This document shows positions 46,671 to 58,917 of a stretch of DNA of 64,000 nucleotides, one piece after another. This stretch comes from Acanthopleura granulata (taxonomy: Eukaryota; Mollusca; Polyplacophora; Chitonida; Chitonidae): assembly GCA_016165875.1 (NCBI GenBank), contig JABBOT010000080.1, positions 48,504,032-48,568,031 of the forward strand, in the 5' to 3' direction. Position 1 is the first letter of the stretch, and every line of letters begins with the position of its first letter. Both the position numbers and the translations under genes were made by a program. The notes under the pieces are model-generated. The model saw only the letters and a program-made list of their open reading frames with translations. It did not search any database and was not told the DNA's origin.

Positions 46671-47433
46671 ACCCCCTTTAATGGAAGATAATAATATTTA
46701 AGGGGTTAAAGGGAGTCCAACCAAAATCCATTTCCAGATTTCTGCCTGCAACCAGCTCACCCACACTTAAAATATATGCCTTTATCAAAAAAATCTGGAG
46801 GGAACAGATTTTAAAAATAAGAGGTTTCTGTTTCTTCTCAATCTGGGGTTTGACTTGACACAACCAACCCCTTATATGTAGTCCAATCATAAGCCACCAC
46901 CCCACCATACTCCTTCCGGAGGTGTACAGGGATCTACCAACTGGTCATTTTCATCACATTTCCAATTCATAAAGACACTGTACATCAGGATGAACCTCGC
47001 CAGTGTAACCCCCATCTGTTTTGACTATAAAAATTTCACATCTGTTGAAAGCTAATTTTAGACATAATTCATGACATTGTCCATTTGAATTTTGATGTGG
47101 TTAATGGTGATGACTGAAGACAAGCCAGATGTGGGATTGGATGAATGATTTGGACATTTAATCAGCCACCCTGTTCTCCAGTGGAGGCAACAGCGCACTG
47201 TAACACCACCAAGGGGTACCAATATAACAAGGCAGGGTAAACTATCTCCCCACAACCAGATCCAAGCAAACATCCCTAAACAGGGTCTGCTGGTTGAGGT
47301 CCAGGTAGCAGCTTGAAAGTCACCGTTACACCAACGGCTATGACACAACCAAGATTTCAAGTTCCCTGGTTTAGCTTCATTCAACTGAAACACTCTGATT
47401 GATTCATCCACCATAGACGGCCACTTAAAGGGG
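46671..47433. mobile_element. Possible TIR element (MITE-like)
   Basis: ACCCCCTTTAATGG at 46671 matches the inverse of CCACTTAAAGGGGGT at 47419-47433, apart from one extra base. The 760 bp between them have no coding sequence that I recognise. The short arms could be chance. Confidence 0.25.
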
Positions 47434-50400
47434 GTTTTTTTTGGTGAAGTTGGATAAATTTCTTACCAGAAAACTTAAGTGTTGGCATCAAAAATACCAT
47501 TTTAAGGCCATCGCGTGCTTCTGAAAACGCAACCCTTTCCTGAATACAGGACATTCTAAGCAGCTTGTCAGAACAGTAGGTAGCAACATAAGTCCCCATG
47601 TACAAAATCCTCAAGTTACAGCCCCTTGTCACTTTTTGGCACTGATGTGAAAATCTTTAAATAAAAAGTTTTACACAAATCTGAAAGTCTACAACTTTGG
47701 ATATGGTGTAGTAGGAAACATACAAACAGTTTAACAGGGCCTTAACCAGGTTTAATTGCTACAATGATATTCTTGTCACAGCCGACCAATCACCGACCAA
47801 TGAAATGGCAGCTCAAACTCAGGTCTTGCTGCTTTGGTTGCACATTTAAATCATGAAGTTTGTGAGGTGCCTTCAGAACAGTTGCTGTTTATTCCACTCT
47901 TCAATCTGGCTGCCAGTTCTTAAGTATGGCATACACCACTAGTCAAAGAATGGTAAAAAAGCCAACAGCTAATCAAAGATGCAAATTCTTCCTCCGATTC
48001 CAGATTTACGAGCAGTTACACATTTTCTTATCAAACAAAGGCTTTAAAAATGTCTAAATGACAAAAAAACCGATGTCTTCATGTTGACATCAGCTCTGTA
48101 GCCAAAGGACAAGAAAACAGTTGTACATCTGACGGACAAAACGTCACAGGCAAATAACAATACATGACAGTCATTTGACTATGAACTGACGAGGCTAACA
48201 TCAGGTAGGAAGATCCTTCATTACATGGCCCTCAAGGTGACCTGATTACATAACACATGGTAATCAACATGCAGCAAAAGTTAAATGTATTTCAGCAAGA
48301 AGAAACAAAGAGCTAACTGTTTGTTACGAATTCACACTGCACGTGACGATTTGTCACGAACTCCTGAAGAAAAATCCTTTGATCTCATTGGCCAGAATTG
48401 TAACCAGCTGCTCCAGTCAACCAACCGGAAGTCCTTTAATACAGCCACTGGCAGCTGACTTCCTGGACACACGATTGGCCAATTCCTGTGGCCCACTTCT
48501 CACTGCAGGGAGCCTCTTTTAAACGGAAGTCCATTATGAGATGTCTAAACCGCAATGCCAGCTGGGCCAAGCCTTCACTGCAAACCTTAGGTATAAACTA
48601 CCCCTCACCCCTGCCTCTTGCCCCAGCCCCCTATGCTTTAATGATCCACCCACATAATTCTTTCTTTCTCTGTCAACTTAATTCCTTCATATTAGAAAAA
48701 AACTCTGGAGACTGAATACTCAGAATTTAATATCTCTGGGAAGAATACCAACACATTCTAAAATGAGGAACAAAATTACATGACAATAAACTGTTCAACC
48801 CTGATGGAATTCATTGATTAGTAATAAGAAATAATTTTTTACTGGTGTCACAAGATAAAGTCTTGCTCCTGCTAGTTTTTACATCTGAACTGAATGTTCA
48901 AGACATACATAAAACTGTTCAATGAGAGAATCACATTAGCCTTTGGGTTGCTCCCAATTTCAGAGTGCCAGAGCACTGATTAAATAATACTGCCAAAGAG
49001 ACAGTTTTAAACTGTTATTTTATGCCTAGTTATAATATAATAGGATATTGTCTGTTTTAGATAGAACTGAACACGTTTTGCCCAGGCTTACTACAGACCT
49101 ACCTGGAGGTTACCAAGGTGACAAAATGCTATCACAGCCCTTCCAGAAGCAGCAGGTAAAAAAAAAAAATGGTGGTCTTGTTAGGTGGAGATTTTTAAAA
49201 TGTTGACTGCACAGAAAAGTTTATGCTGCACATTGTGGTACATATGGCATGACACAGTGTAAAAGTTAGGGGATATACAGTATTAGGGATGAAGCTGACA
49301 AATTTACTACGAAAACAGTAAGGAAAATCAAAATGCACTCATGTAACTTAGTCAGATTTTCTAAAGTTTAAAACAGTAAAGGGCCTCATTGCTCAGGTGG
49401 CTTAGAATTCTTCTCTTTAACCAGATCTTGTGAAGTTTTACATGGGAAAGGGCCTTGCTGGCTAAGGCAATGAGCATGTTTCACTTACGCAGATCTACTG
49501 AAGTATTATATGGGCTGGCCAAGCACTTTAGAATGTGTCACCCAAACAGATCTTCTGAAGTTTGATGCAGAAAATGGCTTTACTTGCCAAGTGGTTCACA
49601 ATGATACATAAGATTACTAGCCCGTGAACCAAGCTTTGCAGGATCCGCTCCAGCTTATAAAGTCAAAAGGTTTATCAGGAAGCTGACTATGCACAGAATC
49701 CCCCCTCCCCCCTCCCCCCCCCCACAGACTCTACCCTAACTACATACAGTTATCTTTGCCTCAACGCTCAGCTTGGCTGCCAGACAAGTTACGGATCCTC
49801 ACCCAAGAGGCATTTGAAGGTACAGAGAGAAAAAAGTAACATAGACTATGGTGGTATTTATAGGTGAGGCTCTCCAAAAATAGATCAACCAGGAAACAGT
49901 TGTGTAAGCTGAGAGTAAAATGCATGGCCAGATCTATCAGATAAATCTCAAGTGCTAGTGCCACCGTAAAGCTCTACCATAAACAGTTCCCTCTGGAAAA
50001 CGCTCAATATTAGAGTTACATCATAAGTATTTAAGGTCTTTTATCGGAGTGAACATACATTCCAGTCAGGAAATATCCTCATATGGTATGCTGATAGATT
50101 TCATTCCTCACTGAATTTAAAACAAACACTTGCAGTATTATTAGGGATATTATTCCACAGTTTTATTCCCTGTCCATGTTTACTGGCCACAACCAACCCA
50201 ATGTTTACAATGAGGATATTCATTTTAATCAGAGTGTATGACACTTGTGGTTTTTGCTTGCTGTTGGTACATGTATAAGGCATTCCTGTCACTTATAACT
50301 AGTCCAATATATCAACTAAGTTTAAAATCATAGCTTATTTTATTATAGCTGAAAGAAAGCCCTGAATACATCCTACTTGACTTTTGCTTCAAAATATTAT

Positions 50401-53400
50401 CCTTCATATTAAGAACCTATTTAGTAAATTGTCACACTGAATATTTCAACAGTCCGAAAAAAAACGCATTGTCCACATCAATGCATTGTAACTGATTTCT
50501 ATAAACTTGGCAAATTAAAGGAAAATAATATATTTGAATGCCAACTTATAGCGGATGTGCACCATGTTATTTCCTCATGAACAAAACCATTTCTCAATGA
50601 TGATCTGTTCATAAGCTTACAGATGAGACTTCTCCAAACATCAGGTATAGTGGCTAAGTACAAACTGGCAATTTTTTGAAACACTATATTTACCTACCCT
50701 AAGATTATTAGCAGAACCAGCCAGAACAAGACCTTAACGTCTGTTGCCTTTCCCAGATATTCTTATCTCAAGGCAAAGTCCCATAATTAGACAACAATGT
50801 ACAGAAAACTTTTTTCTAGATTGATTACAACACTCAACATTAACCAAATGTCTTGTACATAAAACATTATGATCTGATATGAAAATACCTCTGCCACTCT
50901 CTCACAGTCATTTAATAACAACCATGGACCCAAGTAGTCATAGGACACACTGGTAAATCCCCGTGTGAAACTAAAAGGTATTTACCATATATCTGATTTA
51001 CTTTTTTATCTTCAGTCCTCAATAAAGTCAATCTGGGTCAAAGATGTTGGTCAGGCTACCATAGCAACAGTTCAGGTGAGTCCATCACAACTTGTTAAGC
51101 CCTTTTACCTGTGGATAAGTGTAGCTAACACACACAGGTAAACATGTAGCACGAACAAGTAAAAGCTCATTAATACTCCTGGTAAGAGGTATTGTCACGC
51201 ACCAAAGCCAGGTGTTCTCTCCATAAATTCCATCACACCTCCCAGGGCCCATTTTCTGCCTAATTTGTTACCATTTTTGGGTGCAGGGATGGGCATAAGG
51301 TCAAGGAGTCATGGAGGATGACAGTGAAGTAGCTACGAGCATATAACACGTAACATTTGTGTATGCTCCACTCACAGCACAGCCTTCTCTACAGCACGAA
51401 TGTTGCCAGAACGATAATTCAATTTCCAACCTAAATGGGGCACATCCGGTATTAGTGCCCTTTCTTACATTCAACATTTACAATAGTGGACGTAATTTCC
51501 TTGCCACAATAAGCATTTTTGTTTTTTGCAACTGTGAAACATGTGGCATAATATACTTGTTTGAGCTGAAAAATAATCATAACACCCATACATATAACAC
51601 ACATTATACTGGTTAATGTCCCATCTGTTTACTTTCATGCTTTAGTGTGTCATATTCAACATTTCAGATCTAATCTGAATGCTGACTTACACCTTCTAAT
51701 GTTATTCCTGACCAAAATCAATGCTAGTAATGCAGAATGTATTTACCAGAAAGATGACAAAGGATTCCTACTCCCTGGCCCCCAAAACATGAACAGATCA
51801 CTTTTATAAAAAATGTACTAACAACCATTGAGTGTTCCAGGGAGCAGCCTTTCTTGTCATCTAAGATCATACAATAACATCACAAAGCCTACAGCCACAA
51901 AATCAAAATAAATATCAATGAGGAGACTTGACCTTATAAAAACAAACTTCAAAAGGTAACTCAGTATTAACCAATTTTCACAGGGTAACAGGGATATGTA
52001 CATACAACAAACAGAACTAGAATGTGAAGAATTTTGGACTATAATTCTTCAAACAACTGTCAAATTTTCTTTCTTCACCTTGTCTACCTTTTCACACTTT
52101 GCAAGACTTTAAAAAATGTGTTTCAATAGAAACTGTTAGACATCAAAACATGGTTATCATGCAATTGTTGCCATGATGGTCTTTCACTAGGTAGATAGGG
52201 TCGCAGTGAATATTACCGGCCACTCGATTGGTCACGTTGTGTACACGGCACAAAGTACATCGCCGTGACAACAGGCGGCTCATTTATGCAGGAGCACACC
52301 AGCGTTCTCAGGTTAGGTTTCCTGAGGTGTCAGTTGGATTGTAAAAACCGAGAGCCGAGAGAGTTTAATCTTCTACCATGGTCTTCTGGGTCTCAATGTT
52401 AGTCAAGTTCAAATTTATTTTGCAAAATTAAACTCCAAAGAATCTGAAAGAGGCCCAACATGGACTGTGAAATTCCCCTTGAATGTTGAGAAGATTACAC
52501 AATCGAATCTCAGTGTTCAAATATTTTTGGTAATACAACACATGGCAGTGAATAGAGAACAACATTGGCTGAGCAACATCGTGTCCTTTTTCAAGCTGAG
52601 GATTACCTGTGAAGTAATGCGTGAACGTCATGAAGCCAAAGCCAAACAGATTTAACCATCCTAAGTACTCTTGTTAATTGCAAATGAAAAGTTGCTCCCA
52701 AGCTAAAAAATCTGAAATCAAAAACTCTTTTTGCCTCCATAGTAACAGCTAAATTACCATGGCAATCAGTCCAGAGAGTCCAACTTCTGACTTCCACATA
52801 TGCAAGCATTTCCTAGTAGGTAAACTTGCACTAACTTGTCCGCTAAACAGGGCTGAATGTGGGCCATACATTTGCCATGTTAAATTGCCCATCAAATACA
52901 ATCCATCTTCCTTTATTTGTCTTGGGTCAATAGCTTCTAATGATTTGGCATTTTATTTACAAATCTCAGGTACACATGCAAATTCATTACGGCAGCAACC
53001 CTAGCATTCTTGCAAGCCTCTACATGTACATAAGTTAATGAAGAAGGTGTTTTTAACAGAGAATGTAAAAAACAAAATCAAAACCCAAAAAAAAGGTTTT
53101 ATAACATGCCCAGTACAGATCTTAATATGTTGGTGTGCAAAATCAACATCCCTTAAAAGAAATGAAGGCAACATGACTGAAACATGACTGAGTTTGACAT
53201 GACGAATAATGTTCGTTTTAGCAACATACTTCACATTAGATGTCATGATTTAAATAATACACACATATCATATTTTTATTACAAACTGACTACGTGCAAA
53301 TGGAAGCAAACTATGACACTGCCAAACAAATAGACAGATTAAATTGACAATCTCCTTGGAAAGTGCAAACCATGCCCATGTAACGTAGTGCTGTGATATG

Positions 53401-55772
53401 AACGTATGATTGCATTTTATAATACTGCCAAGCTTCTGAGAGCATTGTGAGAAATTCATCCAATGGTCTGCTTGATAGGATTTCTCTTGGGCTAACTGAT
53501 TTTGTTGGGGAAACATACACGAAGTGTGCCAAATACCCGCTCGAAATTACTCTCATATTCAAATCAAATTACACTTGAAAATTGATCATAACGGCAGGCT
53601 AACATGTCAACAATAACTAAATCTCACTTAATTATATAACAGTCAAGATAACAATCCTATCACCACTCCTAGAAGCCATTTCCTTCTCCTAACAGAAGAT
53701 AATGCATATTTATTCTCAAAGTGCCAGCATTTGTATCTAATTATCACCCAGCACCAAACAGAATTTGTGAGGTTTTAAGCTGATTATCATCTCACGGTCA
53801 ACTGCTTGATGAGTGCTCTTCACAAATCAATCAGAACAGCCTACGTTCAGTGAACTCAAAAATTGGATTTGTATTGTGTCAAAATATGCCGAACCAACAG
53901 AGGTGCCTGCCATTATGTTTTATGAGGGGCCACTTATTGGCAGAATGTGGACAGCTCTGTTGACATAGTCACAGGATTACTTCAGAGCTAAAGAAAAGAA
54001 AATCAGACAGAAATGGAATCAGCTCTGTTATTCAACCCCTTTAGACGAATAATTTCGACTGTTCCTTTTAGCTGGCACCATCTAAGTCAACAATGTTGAT
54101 GACAGAGTTTGACATGTAACCTAGCTGTTGTCATAATGGCTTGAGTGAAGAGGCATAGAATGTGTTCTGCAGTCACGTCTTGGCTCTCCGATTTTCTCTG
54201 AAACAGTTTCCCCTCAATGACTGCATTTGTTTACCGTTACTTAATCAGTCTGATGAGAGGCCTAGAGTAAGTTGGGGCAATCTTCTCCGCCAGTATAAAT
54301 GAAGGGCCTGGTGTATACACACCCATTTGCAGACGCCAGACTCCTTCCAGTGATAGCCCAATAAACCAGTTCAAACAGCTCAGAAACAGAAACCCCAAGC
54401 CATCTGCCACAAATCTTGCCACAGGATTAATTTAGACCAAATTAAAGACAATCACAGGACTGTTTGGTGATGGAGAATTTCACATCGAGCTTGGCACAGA
54501 CTGATTTTTACATGGGCTGACTTAATAAGCTGAGGAAAGAAAAAGAGAGCTGAAATTATTTGCTGCTCAGTGTTTTTCCCACAAGTTCTAACTAAATGCT
54601 CATGGCCCTTTGCCAAAACCAGAAAAAACAAATCTGAATTTGGAAGAGAGAATTAGAATTACTTACCCTTACATTACATGTCTTACATGTAAATATAAAC
54701 ACTGGATATCACTGATTTCACTCAAATTAATACCCATGACATGTTTTTTGTATAAGTTCAATTCTTACTCAAAAAATACCTGGTTATACACAAAGTAGCA
54801 GGGCATTCATAGAACTCATACTCCGGGTTTATGTAGCCATCAAAGAAAAAAGTATTTCTTTACAAGTAGGTCCAATTAAAAAATATAATGCTGAATACTT
54901 TTCCTTAACTGTTACATCATGAGCAATTAAAGCACATCTAAATTAACTAACTTCACTATTTCAAGTAATGAAAAACTTGACAAATGGCATTTGAATGTAA
55001 AGTACACAACATGCGCAGTTCTACATCATTTTGTGTTTCAAAAGACATTTGTATTACATGAAGATAACCTTGTACAGACTTTCACGGGAAATATCTCAAG
55101 AGGGTTCAAATTCAGTCCACGATTCACACATAAACTGTCCCTAATAAAAGGGCAATATTGCTGAAGTACATGTATTGCCCCCAAGTACATCAAATTCATT
55201 TTATGAAAAACTTCAAATGTTTAGAAATATACAATTCCCAAATCATTCACATTGTCTGTCCTCTTCATTATGCAAATGTGCAAGATACATGAATAAATTT
55301 CGTACATGTTCCCAGAATCCCCAAGTGAATGGTGGCCACACCTTCTGGCAGTTAACAAAACCCGCTGCTTCACAGGACTGCCTCTGTCAAATCGGCCATT
55401 GTGATCAAACACTTGCGATTATCTGCACCAGTATTTCTGCAAATCAACAAGTCTTTGTACGAATCATATTTGCATTATGTTTACAATTCGGAGAGCAAAT
55501 TTGCCTCTTTATTTACCAATGGGCTGGCCAATGCCGTGTACAAAGTGTCCATTCTTCGGGTTTAACCTGTGGTGAAATTTGACCACTCTGTGACCGTTGT
55601 AGCATTAGTGGACCTACAGCCTCGATTCATTCTCTCCACCTGACCACTCTATTCAGGCCCTACTCTGTTGTACCTGACCCATTCAGCACTCCATTGTAAA
55701 GCTGTACTTATTTACCTGTCGTGGGCCTTAAGACTTGAGGGAAGGGAGTTCAGGTGACCCTTAAACTTTCAA

Positions 55773-55926
55773 CAAGCCCAATGCATGCTGTCTAATGCAC
55801 ATCAATGGCCAGCTCCATTCCACCCTGCCTGCCCTCTGTTAACCTTACAACAAGCCCAATGCATGCTGTCTAATGCACATCAATGGCCAGCTCCATTCCA
55901 CCCTGCCTGCCTTCTGTTAACCTTAC
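55773..55926. repeat. 78-bp tandem duplication
   Basis: Two adjacent copies beginning CAAGCCCAATGCATGCTGTC, with one mismatch seen (GCCCTCTG versus GCCTTCTG). This is a recent duplication. Confidence 0.95.
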
Positions 55927-56205
55927 AGCTGAGTGAATTTAAATCTAACAGACTTATAAAACATTCTTGTGACAAATTTCACGCCATAAATAAAGACCTT
56001 CCTGTTAACTCGAATAGAACGTAATGTAAATATATTTCTTAGTGTTCAGTAAAATGTTACAATTAGTTACACATGTTCCAGTTTTGTCAACCTTAATCAT
56101 GGATTAATCAAGATTTCAAACAGTCCATCTTTCAGCACTTCGTTGTAGCTGAAGAATTGGTACTGTACTACCTTTTTACCATTTAGGTGTACACTGTTCT
56201 CCAAG

Positions 56206-58889
56206 AAGCTATCAGCTTGATAGGTAACACCAGTCTGGTCATATCTGACAGGTAACACCAGCCTGGTCATATCTGATAGGTAACACCAGCTTGATAGGTA
56301 ACACCAGCCTGGTCATATCTGACAGGTAACACCAGCCTGGTCATATCTGACAGGTAACATCAGCTTGATAGGTAACACCAGCCTGGTCATATCTGACAGG
56401 TAACACCAGCTTGGTCATATCTGACAGGTAACATCAGCTTGGTCATATCTGATAGGTAACATCAGCTTGGTCATATCTGACGGGTAACACCAGCCTGGTC
56501 ATATCTGATAGGTAACATCAGCTTGGTCATATCTGACGGGTAACACCAGCCTGGTCATATCTGATAGGTAACATCAGCTTGGTCATATCTGACGGGTAAC
56601 AAAAGCCTGGTCATATCTGATAGGTAACACCAGCTTGGTCATATCTGATAGGTAACACCAGCCTGGTCATATCTGATAGGTAACATCAGCTTGGTCATAT
56701 CTGATAGGTAACACCAGCCTGGTCATATCTGACAGGTAACACCAGCCTGGTCATATCTGATAGGTAACATCAGCTTGGTCATATCTGACGGGTAACACCA
56801 GCCTGGTCATATCTGATAGGTAACACCAGCTTGGTCATATCTGACAGGTAACACCAGCCTGGTCATATCTGACAGGCAACACCAGCCTGGTCATATCTGA
56901 CAGGTAACACCAGCCTGGTCATATCTGACACCCCTGGTCATATCTGACAGGTAACACCAGCCTGGTCATATCTGACAGGTAACATCAGCTTGGTCATCTC
57001 TGATAGGTAACACCAGCTTGGTCATATCTGATAGGTAACACCAGCTTGGTCATATCTGACAGGTAACATCAGCTTGGTCATATCTGACAGGTAACACCAG
57101 CTTGGTCATATCTGACAGGTAACATCAGCCTGGTCATATCTGATAGGTAACATCAGCTTGGCCATATCTGACAGGTAACACCAGCTTGGTCATATCTGAT
57201 AGGTAACACCAGCTTGATAGGTAACACCAGCTTGATAGGTAACACCAGCTTGATAGGTAACACCAGCCTGGTCATATCTGACAGGTAACACCAGCCTGGT
57301 CATATCTGACAGGTAACATCAGCTTGATAGGTAACACCAGCCTGGTCATATCTGACAGGTAACATCAGCTTGATAGGTAACACCAGCCTGGTCATATCTG
57401 ATAGGTAACACCAGCCTGGTCATATCTGACAGGTAACATCAGCTTGGTCATATCTGATAGGTAACATCAGCTTGGTCATATCTGACGGGTAACACCAGCC
57501 TGGTCATATCTGATAGGTAACATCAGCTTGGTCATATCTGACAGGTAACACCAGCCTGGTCATATCTGACAGGTAACACCAGCTTGATAGGTAACACCAG
57601 CTTGATAGGTAACACCAGCTTGATAGGTAACACCAGCCTGGTCATATCTGATAGGTAACACCAGCCTGGTCATATCTGACAGGTAACATCAGCTTGATAG
57701 GTAACACCAGCCTGGTCATATCTGACAGGTAACACCAGCTTGGTCATATCTGACGGGTAACATCAGCTTGGTCATATCTGATAGGTAACATCAGCTTGGT
57801 CATATCTGACGGGTAACACCAGCCTGGTCATATCTGATAGGTAACATCAGCTTGGTCATATCTGACGGGTAACACCAGCCTGGTCATATCTGATAGGTAA
57901 CATCAGCTTGGTCATATCTGACGGGTAACACCAGCCTGGTCATATCTGATAGGTAACACCAGCTTGGTCATATCTGACAGGTAACACCAGCCTGGTCATA
58001 TCTGACAGGTAACACCAGCCTGGTCATATCTGACAGGTAACACCAGCCTGGTCATATCTGACAGGTAACACCAGCCTGGTCATATCTGACAGGTAACACC
58101 AGCCTGGTCATATCTGACAGGTAACACCAGCCTGGTCATATCTGACAGGTAACACCAGCCTGGTCATATCTGACAGGTAACACCAGCCTGGTCATATCTG
58201 ACAGGTAACACCAGCCTGGTCATATCTGACAGGTAACACCAGCCTGGTCATATCTGACAGGTAACACCAGCCTGGTCATATCTGACAGGTAACATCAGCT
58301 TGGTCATCTCTGATAGGTAACACCAGCTTGGTCATATCTGATAGGTAACACCAGCTTGGTCATATCTGACAGGTAACATCAGCTTGGTCATATCTGACAG
58401 GTAACACCAGCTTGGTCATATCTGACAGGTAACATCAGCCTGGTCATATCTGATAGGTAACATCAGCTTGGTCATATCTGACAGGTAACACCAGCTTGGT
58501 CATATCTGACAGGTAACACCAGTGTGGTCATATCTGATAGGTAACACCAGCTTGGTCATATCTCACAGGTAACACCAGTTTGGTCATATCTGATAGGTAA
58601 CATCAGCTTGGTCATATCTGACAGGTAACATCAGCTTGGTCATATCTGATAGGTAACATCAGCTTGGTCATATCTGACAGGTAACACCAGCTTGGTCATA
58701 TCTGATAGGTAACATCAGTTTGGTCATATCTGATAGGTAACATCAGCTTGGTCATATCTGACAGGTAACATCAACCTGGTCATATCTGACAGGTAACATC
58801 AGCCTGGTCATATCTGACAGGTAACATCAGCTTGGTCATATCTGATAGGTAACATCAGTTTGGTCATATCTGACAGGTAACATCAGCTT
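56206..58889. repeat. 28-bp minisatellite, family A
   Basis: The unit is GGTCATATCTGACAGGTAAC plus ACCAGCCT, with recurring alternatives (TGATAGG, TGACGGG, ATCAGCTT). A shortened 18-bp unit, GATAGGTAACACCAGCTT, which lacks GGTCATATCT, occurs repeatedly (for example 57209-57262). About a dozen consecutive near-identical units lie at about 57960-58295, indicating recent local amplification. Confidence 0.97.
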
Positions 58890-58917
58890 GGTCATATCTG
58901 AGAGGTAACATCATTCT
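58890..58917. repeat. Chimeric A/B minisatellite unit
   Basis: The left half (GGTCATATCTGAGAGG) is family A and the right half (TAACATCATTCT) is family B, marking the junction between the two families. Confidence 0.85.

Larger units (their letters stand above)
41956..56205 (-). other. Upstream intron of the MEGF6-like gene, right part to 56.2 kb
   Basis: No exon could be recognised here. Contents: SINE fragments at 43163-43258 and 43991-44259, a possible terminal-inverted-repeat element at 46671-47433, CpG-richer islands near 48300-48545, 52190-52390 and 53640-54480, and a 78-bp duplication at 55773-55926. I looked for the expected EMI-domain exons (CC-GW and WC-G motifs) without success. 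Confidence 0.6.

Noticed and set aside
47058..47414. 118-codon minus-strand frame with Trp/Cys-rich middle
   Set aside because: Considered as an EMI exon, but there is no CC-GW end or WC-G motif, and it overlaps a possible MITE-like repeat.
55175..55582. 135-codon plus-strand frame with several cysteines
   Set aside because: Cysteine spacing fits no EGF or EMI pattern, it is on the opposite strand to the gene, and composition resembles flanking intron.
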